From assembly GCA_023259315.1 (NCBI GenBank), contig JAHFQL010000018.1, forward strand, positions 1 through 8,618: DNA of 8,618 nt, in the 5' to 3' direction. This stretch comes from Candidatus Woesearchaeota archaeon. Lineage in GTDB: Archaea > Nanoarchaeota > Nanoarchaeia > Woesearchaeales > GW2011-AR4. Positions 1 through 5,706 of this stretch are shown here, in pieces (the first letter of the stretch is position 1; the number at the start of each line of letters is the position of its first letter). The translations under genes were made by a program, and so were the position numbers. The notes beneath the pieces were generated by a model that saw nothing but the letters and a program-made list of their open reading frames with translations, made no database searches and was not told where the DNA came from.

Positions 1-2
1 TT

Positions 3-194
3 ATTGGGATTAGCTATTTCGAATTCACAACATCTGTTTTTGGCCAAATGGTATCTTTCATCACAGGAACATTGCTTTATACTGTTATAAGGGAGTCTCT
101 GCCAAGCGATAAAGCTGAAAGGCCATTATATTTTACACTGGGAGTTGCATCTTACGCTTTGATAATAATTGTCAGCTGGAACTTGCAATTGTAA
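3..194 (+). CDS. C-terminal fragment of a multi-pass membrane protein
   Basis: The reading frame is open from the window edge to a TAA at 192-194, giving 63 residues without a start, so the gene begins upstream. Two hydrophobic segments are visible, one around the FGQMVSFITGTLLYTVI stretch and one around LYFTLGVASYALIIIVSW, separated by a charged loop (RESLPSDKAERP). The pattern of a small-residue helix followed by an (R/K)ExLP loop and a last helix resembles the end of archaeal ZIP-like or related uncharacterised membrane proteins. That is a recollection of family style, not a proven match. The frame is certain but the function is not. The next gene starts 59 nt after the stop, so cotranscription is possible. 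Confidence 0.7.
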   Translation: MGISYFEFTTSVFGQMVSFITGTLLYTVIRESLPSDKAERPLYFTLGVASYALIIIVSWNLQL

Positions 195-238
195 AAAAGA
201 AAGATTATTAAATAGAAAAGCATACAAAACTTGTTTAG

Positions 239-245
239 GGAGGTG
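239..245 (+). promoter_or_regulatory. Strong Shine-Dalgarno site of the SEC-C micropeptide
   Basis: GGAGGTG lies 8 nt before the ATG at 254 and matches the archaeal anti-SD very well. It decides in favour of the 34-codon frame starting at 254 over the longer overlapping frame starting near 169, which has no such site. A weak TATA-like ATTAAAT at about 207-213 could give a short leader, but this is uncertain. Confidence 0.75.
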
Positions 246-253
246 GATACAAA

Positions 254-358
254 ATGGCAAAGAAAAAAGTCAAGAAGATGAAGAGCAAGAGTATGAAAGA
301 AAAAATGTGCAACTGCGGCTCAGGAAAGAAGTCAAGCGAATGCTGCGGCTGCTGTTGA
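254..358 (+). CDS. 34-residue SEC-C-type zinc-binding micropeptide
   Basis: The peptide has a Lys-rich N-terminal half (residues 1-18, MAKKKVKKMKSKSMKEKM) and a Cys-rich C-terminal half, CNCGSGKKSSECCGCC (19-34). Residues 19-31 fit the SEC-C pattern known from the SecA C-terminus and many small zinc proteins (C-x-C-G-S-G-K-K-x3-C-C-G), which normally binds one zinc ion. An extra C-C follows it at the very end. No other domain is present, so the protein is almost only a basic tail plus the metal motif. The start is set by GGAGGTG 8 nt upstream. Its stop is followed at once by the SD of a possible 12-codon ORF. The role is unknown; ribosome, nucleic-acid or SecA-like partner binding through the Lys tail is inference. 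Confidence 0.72.
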   Translation: MAKKKVKKMKSKSMKEKMCNCGSGKKSSECCGCC

Positions 359-359
359 A

Positions 360-364
360 GGAGG
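360..364 (+). promoter_or_regulatory. Shine-Dalgarno site before a 12-codon ORF
   Basis: GGAGG starts 2 nt after the TGA (356-358) of the SEC-C peptide and lies 8 nt before an ATG at 373. This spacing is the same as for the preceding gene and would allow coupled translation. It is the main reason to take the tiny ORF seriously. Confidence 0.5.
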
Positions 365-372
365 CAATTAAA

Positions 373-411
373 ATGGGAAAAGACAAGATGAAAGGAAAAG
401 GCTGCTGTTAA
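373..411 (+). CDS. Possible 12-residue Lys/Gly/Cys micropeptide
   Basis: The sequence MGKDKMKGKGCC follows the SEC-C peptide by 14 nt and has its own GGAGG at ideal distance. It repeats the design of its neighbour in miniature: a basic Lys/Gly stretch ending in a Cys pair. At 12 codons it is far below the limit where coding statistics help, so the claim rests on the SD, the position and the matching terminus. It could also be the remnant of a duplicated tail or a chance frame. A T-rich stretch follows (412-450) and could end the transcript. Confidence 0.35.
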   Translation: MGKDKMKGKGCC

Positions 412-445
412 TTTATTTTTGAATTATTTTATAGTTTTTTATAAT
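412..445 (+). terminator. T-rich putative archaeal terminator
   Basis: After the TAA at 411 the strand carries several T-runs (TTTATTTTT, ATTATTTTATAG, TTTTTT). Archaeal RNA polymerase commonly terminates at such runs without a hairpin. The same stretch contains TATA-like words that might instead serve as a promoter for the glutaredoxin gene, so readthrough and re-initiation cannot be separated here. Confidence 0.35.
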
Positions 446-476
446 TATTGATTTATTAAATTGAGGTGGCTTCAAG

Positions 477-719
477 ATGGCAAAATCAGCAAAAGTTAAA
501 ATTTATAGTACAAGCACTTGTCCTTGGTGCATGAAAACCAAAGAATTCCTGAAGGCCCATAATGTCAAGTACGAGGATGTTAATGTTGGAGAAGATGAAA
601 AAGCAAGGAACGAGATGTTTGAGAAATCCGGCCAGTTTGGAGTGCCTGTAACTGATGTGAATGGCACAATAATTGTTGGCTACGACAAAGAAGCGCTGAA
701 AAAAGCGCTTGGAATATAA
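477..719 (+). CDS. Glutaredoxin-like protein, YruB type (CPWC active site)
   Basis: This 80-residue single-domain thioredoxin-fold protein is a small cytosolic dithiol oxidoreductase. The redox motif CPWC sits at residues 15-18 after the first strand (VKIYST), and the cis-proline loop GVPV is at 55-58. The ending IIVGYDKEALKKAL (65-78) is the usual last strand and helix of the group. The CPWC centre, GVPV loop and G(Y/F)DK motif match the YruB-like glutaredoxin family better than classic CPYC glutaredoxins. GAGGTG at 463-468, 8 nt before the ATG, supports the start. Most archaea lack glutathione, so reduction by a thioredoxin reductase is a reasonable inference, and a TrxR-like gene lies about 5.3 kb downstream. 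The gene shares its neighbourhood with Cys-rich micropeptides. Confidence 0.9.
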   Translation: MAKSAKVKIYSTSTCPWCMKTKEFLKAHNVKYEDVNVGEDEKARNEMFEKSGQFGVPVTDVNGTIIVGYDKEALKKALGI

Positions 720-784
720 TTATTCAATTTAATCAAATAGAAAAAAGCAAATGCTTCGACTTCTTTTAACATGGGGTGATAAAA

Positions 785-892
785 ATGGCAAAAGAAAAGA
801 AATCGCCTTGGAAGGTCTGCAGTCGCGGGCACAAATACAGAGGAAGCGGCTGTCCTGTTTGTTGGAAAAGCAATAAGAAGGTTAAGATGTGA
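785..892 (+). CDS. 35-residue zinc-knuckle micropeptide
   Basis: The peptide is [12 protein letters not shown] followed by [15 protein letters not shown] and a basic tail. Cys12, His16, Cys23 and Cys26 give a C-x3-H-x6-C-x2-C arrangement that should bind one zinc ion. The KVC-S-x-GHKY-x(n)-CPxC pattern is one I associate with small bacterial and archaeal zinc-ribbon segments, including one at the front of some larger proteins, but I cannot name a function. The start follows GGGGTGAT (773-780). Its TGA (890-892) overlaps the SD of the next gene, so it is probably translated together with the VOC gene. With 10 Lys and 2 Arg among 35 residues it is strongly basic, which would suit RNA or ribosome contact (inference). 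Confidence 0.7.
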   Translation: MAKEKKSPWKVCSRGHKYRGSGCPVCWKSNKKVKM

Positions 893-897
893 GGTGA
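891..897 (+). promoter_or_regulatory. Shine-Dalgarno site that fixes the VOC gene start
   Basis: GAGGTGA overlaps the TGA of the zinc-knuckle gene and lies 5 nt before the ATG at 903. The GTG at 894-896 is in frame with the VOC gene but is part of this SD, so ATG 903 is the better start. Stop and SD sharing bases points to translational coupling. Confidence 0.7.
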
Positions 898-902
898 ATA
901 GA

Positions 903-1325
903 ATGGCAAAACAAATTTTCGTTAATTTACCGGTTAAAAATCTAGATAAAACAATCGAATTCTTTACTAAACTCGGCTTTAAGTTCAATCCACAATTTAC
1001 TGATAAGAATGCCACGTGCATGATTATTGGGAAAAATATATTCGCAATGCTCTTGATTGAGAAATTTTTCAAACGATTTACAAAAAAGAAGATTTACAAT
1101 GCTAAAAAAAACACAGGAGCAATTCTGGCATTATCTGTTGAAAGCAGAAAAAAAGTAGATGAAATGGTAAAGAAAGTTATCGCTGCTGGCGGAAAAGAAA
1201 CCAGAAAAGCGGAAGACTATGGATGGATGTACGGACGAGCATTTGAAGATATTAATGGGCATCTGTGGGAAGTATTCTATATGAACGAAAGTAAAATGCC
1301 AGAAGAGATGAAGAAGAGGAAATGA
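903..1325 (+). CDS. VOC (glyoxalase/bleomycin-resistance fold) family protein
   Basis: This 140-residue protein has one pair of beta-alpha-beta-beta-beta modules. The first begins IFVNLPVKNLDKTIEFFTKLGF (residues 5-26), the classic opening of a VOC domain. The second carries LALSVESRKKVDEMVKKVIAAGG (75-97) and closes with FEDINGHLWEVFYM (114-127), where Glu123 is the usual metal-ligand position. Family members include lactoylglutathione-lyase-like, dioxygenase-like and resistance proteins. The NLPVKNL opening and the ENATCM-like stretch (DKNATCM, 34-40) resemble a common bacterial glyoxalase-like group of unknown substrate. Arginine uses both CGA and AGA, unlike the metabolic genes. It lies between the zinc-knuckle gene (10 nt) and a second VOC gene (4 nt). 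The fold is secure, the reaction unknown. Confidence 0.85.
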   Translation: MAKQIFVNLPVKNLDKTIEFFTKLGFKFNPQFTDKNATCMIIGKNIFAMLLIEKFFKRFTKKKIYNAKKNTGAILALSVESRKKVDEMVKKVIAAGGKETRKAEDYGWMYGRAFEDINGHLWEVFYMNESKMPEEMKKRK

Positions 1326-1329
1326 GCAT

Positions 1330-2211
1330 ATGCAAAAAATCATCCCACATTTATGGTTCGATAAGGGGGCAAAAGAAGCTACGGCCTTCTATGCTTCGCT
1401 ATTTGAAAATTCAAAAGTTAAAAACGTAACAACGATTACTGGCACACCTTCTGGAGATTGTGATGTTATTACGTTTGATCTCGCAGGACAAGAGTTTATG
1501 GCTATCAGTGCGGGACCATATTTCAAATTCAACCCATCCATATCATTTTTTGTAGTGTTTAATAATGAAAAAGAGATAGAGGCCGTGTGGAATAAATTAG
1601 TAGATGGAGGGAAGGTGCTTATGCCATACGAGACCTATCCATGGGCACACAAATACGGATGGTTACAAGATAAGTACGGACTCTCATGGCAACTATCATG
1701 GAGCGAGCATCATAAGCTTTCGCAAAAAATCACCCCTCTCCTTATGTTTACGAAAGATATGGCAGGTAAGACAAAGAGTGCTATCAAGACATACACAAAC
1801 ATATTTCCAAATTCTAAAACTGAAATGATTGTACCTTATACCAAAGATGATGGTGACAAAGAAGGTTTTATCAAACACTCTCGCTTTACACTTGATGGAC
1901 AGAATTTTATGGCAATGGACAGTTCGTTACAACACAATTTTAGTTTTAACGAAGCCATATCATTTGTGGTTAATTGCGACACACAAAAAGAAATTGATTA
2001 CTATTGGGATAAACTATCTGCAGTTCCAGAAGCAGAACAATGTGGTTGGCTCAAGGATAAATATGGTGTGTCGTGGCAAATCGTTCCTAGTGTTATGAAC
2101 GAAATGATGACGAGTGGTAATAAGAAAAAGATAGAACGAGTTACTCAGGCATTTCTCAAAATGAAAAAGTTCGATATTTATACCCTCAAGCTGGCATACG
2201 AGGGAAAATAA
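1330..2211 (+). CDS. Tandem-domain PhnB-like VOC protein (3-dmu-9_3-mt family)
   Basis: The 293 residues hold two copies of a PhnB-like domain, about 1-127 and 132-255. The copies align at several places: FYASLFENSKV (20-30) with TYTNIFPNSK (154-163), FMAISAG (56-62) with FMAMDSS (193-199), and GWLQDKYGLSWQL (110-122) with GWLKDKYGVSWQI (239-251). The GWLxDKYGxSWQ box is the hallmark of this family, often annotated as 3-demethylubiquinone-9 3-methyltransferase-like, although no methyltransferase activity is implied. A helical tail (256-293) follows. GAGGA at 1316-1320 supports the ATG, 4 nt after the preceding stop, so the two VOC genes form one unit. Both arginines are CGN, while nearby metabolic genes use AGA/AGG. 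This suggests acquisition from bacteria. Substrate unknown. Confidence 0.88.
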   Translation: MQKIIPHLWFDKGAKEATAFYASLFENSKVKNVTTITGTPSGDCDVITFDLAGQEFMAISAGPYFKFNPSISFFVVFNNEKEIEAVWNKLVDGGKVLMPYETYPWAHKYGWLQDKYGLSWQLSWSEHHKLSQKITPLLMFTKDMAGKTKSAIKTYTNIFPNSKTEMIVPYTKDDGDKEGFIKHSRFTLDGQNFMAMDSSLQHNFSFNEAISFVVNCDTQKEIDYYWDKLSAVPEAEQCGWLKDKYGVSWQIVPSVMNEMMTSGNKKKIERVTQAFLKMKKFDIYTLKLAYEGK

Positions 2212-2270
2212 GAATTTGCTTCCAAAGAAAAACTTGAAATTAACAAAAACAATATTGCCCCAACTTTTCA

Positions 2271-2298
2271 GTCCTTCGGACATTAGTCTGCTTCGCAG
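2271..2298. repeat. Pair of mini-hairpins with TTC loops upstream of gdh
   Basis: Two perfect 4-bp stems with a TTC loop stand 6 nt apart: GTCCTTCGGAC at 2271-2281 and CTGCTTCGCAG at 2288-2298. They lie in the 158-nt gap between the VOC pair and gdh, which is otherwise A+T-rich, and end about 42 nt before the gdh TATA box. They could help terminate the VOC transcript or be the relic of a dispersed element. A similar CCTTCG / GCTTCGC pair occurs at 5824-5854. Confidence 0.4.
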
Positions 2299-2340
2299 TA
2301 ATTCAATAATTCAGCGACAATCTTAAAAAATAATAAGAAA

Positions 2341-2347
2341 TATAAAC
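2341..2347 (+). promoter_or_regulatory. TATA box of gdh
   Basis: TATAAAC preceded by the purine-rich AAGAAA (BRE-like) is centred about 26 nt before the ATG at 2370. Archaeal transcription starts about 25 nt after the box, so the message should begin at or next to the start codon. No SD precedes the gene, which agrees with leaderless translation. Confidence 0.6.
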
Positions 2348-2369
2348 TTAAACATAATATCTGTGTTCT

Positions 2370-3617
2370 ATGGAAAAAGACAATGTTTGCATTGACTGCT
2401 ACAATGAAGTGGACAAGGTTGCCAAGATTCTGAAGCTTGGACAGGCAGAGCTTGATATTCTGACAATACCAAAAAGAATTCTAACATTCAGCTTTCCAGC
2501 CAAGCTTGATTCCGGCGAGATAAGATATTTTACAGGCTACAGGGTTCAATTCAATGATGCAAGAGGCCCAACAAAAGGTGGCATAAGGTTTCATCCAGAA
2601 GTAAATCTTGAGGAAATCAAGACATTGGCTTTTTTGATGACATTAAAGTGCGCTGTTGTAAATTTGCCTTACGGAGGAGCTAAAGGCGGTGTAATGGTTG
2701 AGCCAAAAAGATTTTCCAAGGAAGAGCTTGAAAGGATAAGCAGAGGATATGTAAGAGAGATTAATGGATTTATAGGTCCTGATATTGACATTCCAGCTCC
2801 TGATGTGAACACAGATGCAAAGATAATGGCTTGGATGCTTGATGAGTATGAAAAGCTAAAAGGCAGGCATTCTCCGGCCACAATAACAGGCAAGCCAATT
2901 GCATTAGGCGGTTCAAAAGCAAGAGAATTCTCAACTTCAATGGGCGGAGCTTATGTCTTGCACGAGCTTGCTGATAACTTTGACATGAAGCCAAAGAAAA
3001 CAAGCGTTGCTGTTCAAGGTTTTGGCAATGTTGGCATGAATATTGCAAGAATTTTGCATGAATGGGGCTACAAAGTTATTGCTGTCAGCGATTCTAAAAA
3101 TGGTATTTATAATAAAGATGGATTAAATATAAAAGATGTTATAAACCATAAACAAAAAACTGAACAACTTTCTAAATTCAAAGGCGCTAAAGATATTTCA
3201 AATGAAGAGTTATTAGAATTAAAAACAGATGTACTTGTACCCGCTGCTTTGGAAGATCAAATAACTAAAAAAAATGCTGATAAAATAAAATCAAAGCTCA
3301 TTCTTGAGATGGCTAACCGTCCAATAACGCCAGAAGCAGATGATATTTTGCTTGAGAAAAATATTTTTGTCATGCCTGACATACTTGCAAATGCCGGTGG
3401 TGTTGTTGTTTCATATTTTGAATGGGTTCAAAACTCCCAGAATTTTTACTGGAGCGAGAAAGAAGTTCTTGACAGGCTTAAAACATACATGACAAATGCT
3501 GTTAAAGAATTATCTAAAGTTTGCACTGATTTCAAGTGCGACATGAGAAAATCACTTTATATTAACGCTATCAACAAAATTCTTGAAGCTGAAAAGCTGA
3601 GAGGGAATTTGAAATAG
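2370..3617 (+). CDS. gdhA: Glutamate dehydrogenase (Glu/Leu/Phe/Val dehydrogenase family)
   Basis: This 415-residue cytosolic enzyme interconverts glutamate with 2-oxoglutarate plus ammonium using NAD(P). Its length is normal for the hexameric family. The N-terminal substrate domain shows GPTKGGIRFHP (67-77, Lys69), LKCAVVNLPYGGAKGG (92-107, with Lys93 and the catalytic Lys105) and PAPDV (142-146, catalytic Asp145). The nucleotide domain has GFGNVG (217-222) followed by VSDSKNGIYN (239-248). Ser348 in VVVSYFEWVQN is the expected substrate contact. One departure is MANRPITPEAD (314-324), where the family usually has xANGPTTPEAD. The Gly-to-Arg change uses a CGT codon, rare in this gene. The coenzyme preference cannot be settled by eye. 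The gene appears monocistronic and leaderless, with a convergent gene after it. Confidence 0.93.
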   Translation: MEKDNVCIDCYNEVDKVAKILKLGQAELDILTIPKRILTFSFPAKLDSGEIRYFTGYRVQFNDARGPTKGGIRFHPEVNLEEIKTLAFLMTLKCAVVNLPYGGAKGGVMVEPKRFSKEELERISRGYVREINGFIGPDIDIPAPDVNTDAKIMAWMLDEYEKLKGRHSPATITGKPIALGGSKAREFSTSMGGAYVLHELADNFDMKPKKTSVAVQGFGNVGMNIARILHEWGYKVIAVSDSKNGIYNKDGLNIKDVINHKQKTEQLSKFKGAKDISNEELLELKTDVLVPAALEDQITKKNADKIKSKLILEMANRPITPEADDILLEKNIFVMPDILANAGGVVVSYFEWVQNSQNFYWSEKEVLDRLKTYMTNAVKELSKVCTDFKCDMRKSLYINAINKILEAEKLRGNLK

Positions 3618-3697
3618 AATTTAATTCTTAATTTTAGAAATAAAAATTTGGGTCGAGGAACTGCAATGTATTAATTAAAAGAATTAACGGACAAATT
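3618..3697. terminator. Convergent A+T-rich termination region with inverted repeat
   Basis: This 80-nt gap separates gdh (+) from a membrane protein gene (-). It carries a perfect 9-bp inverted repeat, TTAATTCTT at 3621-3629 and AAGAATTAA at 3679-3687, with short T-runs on both strands (TTAATTTT on plus, AAATTTTTATTTC on minus). That layout suits bidirectional termination, though A+T-rich DNA gives such repeats easily. Confidence 0.35.
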
Positions 3698-4093
3698 TTA
3701 TTTAAAATAGCTTCTTGTTCTGTAAATAACTATAAAGAAGATAATATTAGCAATTGTTGGAATAAGAATTTGCATGAGTCCTAATTGTTCCCTAAATGTA
3801 AAAAAAGCAATAGTGCTATTAAGGATGAAAATTGCAATGTAGGATAGTGCAAATGAAGCTGCCCAGGATTTTCTATTCCACAGAGCAAACAGAAAGGTGA
3901 TTGGTGCTACAACATCCAGAAGTAGTACAATGAGACTGGCAACGATTCCATACACAAACACCCCAAGAAATGGTAATCCTAATTTATATCTAGTGGAAAT
4001 AGCCAAGACTGAACCGATAGACCAGAGAACGAACAAAACGAAGAGTATTTTTAATGACAATGGTATCGGTTTCCAACCTTTTTCTTTTACCAT
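3698..4093 (-). CDS. Uncharacterised four-helix membrane protein
   Basis: Starting at the ATG at 4093 the product has 131 residues; a TTG three codons earlier (4102) is in frame but less likely. After a short basic N-terminus (MVKEKGWKP) hydrophobic segments fall at about 15-33, 39-59 (possibly continuing to 71), 76-97 and 104-124. The connecting loops include STRYK, NRKSW and FREQ, and the C-terminus is basic (YRTRSYFK). The Arg/Lys pattern suggests cytosolic termini. I do not recognise the family, and no catalytic or ligand motif stands out. A TATA box 27 nt before the ATG supports this start and leaderless expression. The gene is divergent from pyruvate kinase and convergent with gdh, so neither neighbour tells its role. 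Confidence 0.72.
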   Translation of the reverse strand: MVKEKGWKPIPLSLKILFVLFVLWSIGSVLAISTRYKLGLPFLGVFVYGIVASLIVLLLDVVAPITFLFALWNRKSWAASFALSYIAIFILNSTIAFFTFREQLGLMQILIPTIANIIFFIVIYRTRSYFK

Positions 4094-4115
4094 ACTTAAC
4101 AATTATTATCCTAAT

Positions 4116-4124
4116 TATATAAAA
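4116..4124 (-). promoter_or_regulatory. TATA box of the membrane protein gene
   Basis: On the minus strand TTTTATATA is centred about 27 nt before the ATG at 4093. It has the same spacing as the plus-strand metabolic genes, so the message is expected to be leaderless. This box is the reason to prefer ATG 4093 over the TTG at 4102. Confidence 0.55.
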
Positions 4125-4243
4125 TTTGCCCTTATTGCGTTTTTTGGCATTTTCAAAAATTGAAACTAACAAAGGTTATATGAAATTTTTATTCCTATTT
4201 TTTTATTTATTTTCCTATACACTCTTTTAACTTACGAGAAACC

Positions 4244-4252
4244 TTTAAAAAA
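4244..4252 (+). promoter_or_regulatory. BRE/TATA box of pyk
   Basis: GAAACC (4238-4243) followed by TTTAAAAAA is a typical archaeal BRE plus TATA pair, centred about 26 nt before the pyruvate kinase ATG at 4274. No SD lies before the gene, which points to a leaderless message. It stands about 120 nt from the divergent minus-strand box, so the two promoters are separate. Confidence 0.65.
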
Positions 4253-4273
4253 CACTAAATCTTTCTTTTTGCT

Positions 4274-5677
4274 ATGAGAAGAACAAAGATAATATGCACT
4301 ATAGGCCCAAAGACAGAAAGCGAGGAGATGATAAAAAAGCTTGCTGAGGCTGGAATGAATATTGCAAGAATCAACATGTCGCACGGCGAGTCAAATTGGA
4401 ATGCTGCAATAATGGAAAGAATAAAAAAAATCAGCCAGCAAAATATTTTTCCAATTGGATTGATGCTTGACACTCAAGGGCCGGAGATAAGGACAAGCGC
4501 AAAAACAGAATTTGGCTTGGAAGAAGGCGATACTTTCAAGATTGCTGTGAGCTCTGCATGCGACATTCAAGAGGGTGAAAAGCACACCTTTGTTGATTAT
4601 GCAAATTTGATAAAGAAAGTAAAAAAAGGGCAGATTATTCTGATTGACGACGGATTAATAGCGCTTGAAGTTATGAATGTGGAGCCTTATAATGTAACAT
4701 GCAAGGTTCTGAACAAGGGAAAGCTTGGCAAAAGAAAAAGCGTCAACATTCCTGGAATCAAAACAGACATACCTTCAATATCGCAAAAAGACATTCAAGA
4801 CATAAAACTTGGAGTTGAAAAAGAAATTGATTATGTTGCGCAGTCATTTGTCAGGAAAAAAGACGACATAAAACAAATGAGGGAACTCTTAAGCAGTTTT
4901 GGTTCAAGTGCAATGATAATTGCAAAGATAGAAGACCAGGAAGGCATTGATAATATGGATGAAATTATAGAAGAAGCAGATGGTGTAATGGTTGCAAGAG
5001 GTGACTTGGGAGTTGAGATTCCATTCGAGGAAATTCCAATCGTGCAGAAATACATGGTCAAGAGATGCATAGAGCTTGGCAAGCCTGTAATAATTGCAAC
5101 GCATTTGCTTGAGTCGATGATAGAAAATCCAAGGCCTACAAGGGCAGAAGTTACAGATGTTGCAAATGCTGTATTTGAAAAAGCAGACTGCATTATGCTT
5201 TCTGGCGAAACAACAAAAGGATATTATCCGATTGAATGCGTAGAAACAATGCATAAAATAGCAAAAAATGTGCAAAACAAGCTTAAGTTTGACATGCCGT
5301 CTGACAAAATTAAAACGAAAGATGTTAAGGAAGCTATAACTTTAGGCGCATGCATAAATGCTGAAAATCTTGACGCTAAGGCAATTATTGTTTTTTCAAA
5401 AACTGGAAAATTGCTTAGCTTAATTACAAAAAACAGGCCCAATGTTAATGTTTTTGTATTTACAGACAATGAGGAAATAAAGAAAAAACTTATTATGTAC
5501 TGGAGTACATTCCCATTTATAATAGATTTTAGTGATAATTTTGATGCAATGGTCAATAGCGCGATTGATATGCTCAAGGAGCACAAATTCCTTGTAAAGG
5601 ATGACCGAGTTGCCATCGTTTCTGATATTAATCCAAGAAAAAATCAGGATGTTCTTGAAATAAGAACGATTGACTAA
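4274..5677 (+). CDS. pyk: Pyruvate kinase
   Basis: The enzyme transfers phosphate from phosphoenolpyruvate to ADP, the last step of glycolysis, in the cytosol. At 467 residues it has normal length. The barrel and B domain show RINMSHG (32-38), DTQGPEIRT (66-74), catalytic Lys218 in IIAKIED (215-221), VARGDLG (240-246, with Glu220 and Asp244 as Mg ligands), Thr276 in ATHLLESM (275-282), NPRPTRAEVTDVANAV (285-300) and MLSGET (308-313). The C-terminal domain (about 345-467) includes SKTGK (375-379), the usual effector-loop area. Two motifs depart from the common form: DTQGP for DTKGP and ATHLLESM for ATQMLESM. The core catalytic residues remain. A TATA box 26 nt upstream and lack of SD indicate leaderless expression. 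Confidence 0.95.
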   Translation: MRRTKIICTIGPKTESEEMIKKLAEAGMNIARINMSHGESNWNAAIMERIKKISQQNIFPIGLMLDTQGPEIRTSAKTEFGLEEGDTFKIAVSSACDIQEGEKHTFVDYANLIKKVKKGQIILIDDGLIALEVMNVEPYNVTCKVLNKGKLGKRKSVNIPGIKTDIPSISQKDIQDIKLGVEKEIDYVAQSFVRKKDDIKQMRELLSSFGSSAMIIAKIEDQEGIDNMDEIIEEADGVMVARGDLGVEIPFEEIPIVQKYMVKRCIELGKPVIIATHLLESMIENPRPTRAEVTDVANAVFEKADCIMLSGETTKGYYPIECVETMHKIAKNVQNKLKFDMPSDKIKTKDVKEAITLGACINAENLDAKAIIVFSKTGKLLSLITKNRPNVNVFVFTDNEEIKKKLIMYWSTFPFIIDFSDNFDAMVNSAIDMLKEHKFLVKDDRVAIVSDINPRKNQDVLEIRTID

Positions 5678-5700
5678 AGGTTATTTTAATATTCCATTAA

Positions 5701-5706
5701 TTTTTT
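5701..5706 (+). terminator. T6 run after pyk
   Basis: A TTTTTT run 23 nt past the pyk stop, within a T-rich stretch, is a plausible archaeal terminator. No hairpin precedes it. Confidence 0.4.

Noticed and set aside
169..411. An 80-codon plus-strand frame spanning the end of the membrane gene and the micropeptides
   Set aside because: Its start lies inside the membrane gene and lacks an SD, while a different frame from 254 has GGAGGTG at the right distance and a recognisable SEC-C motif. Only its last 12 codons, with their own SD, may be real.
741..760. Small AAGC/GCTT hairpin between the glutaredoxin and zinc-knuckle genes
   Set aside because: Only four base pairs in A+T-rich DNA; too weak to call a terminator or regulator.
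894..902. GTG start for the first VOC gene
   Set aside because: The GTG is part of the GAGGTGA SD for the ATG at 903, so the three extra codons are unlikely to be translated.
3660..3674. GAGGAACTGCAATG after gdh as a small-gene start
   Set aside because: The frame stops after two codons (ATG TAT TAA).
4094..4102. TTG start for the four-helix membrane protein
   Set aside because: An ATG three codons later sits exactly 27 nt from the TATA box, the spacing used by the other leaderless genes here.
4831..5616. Long minus-strand frames opposite pyk
   Set aside because: They are antisense shadows of a well-conserved enzyme gene, with no SD, TATA or recognisable domain.
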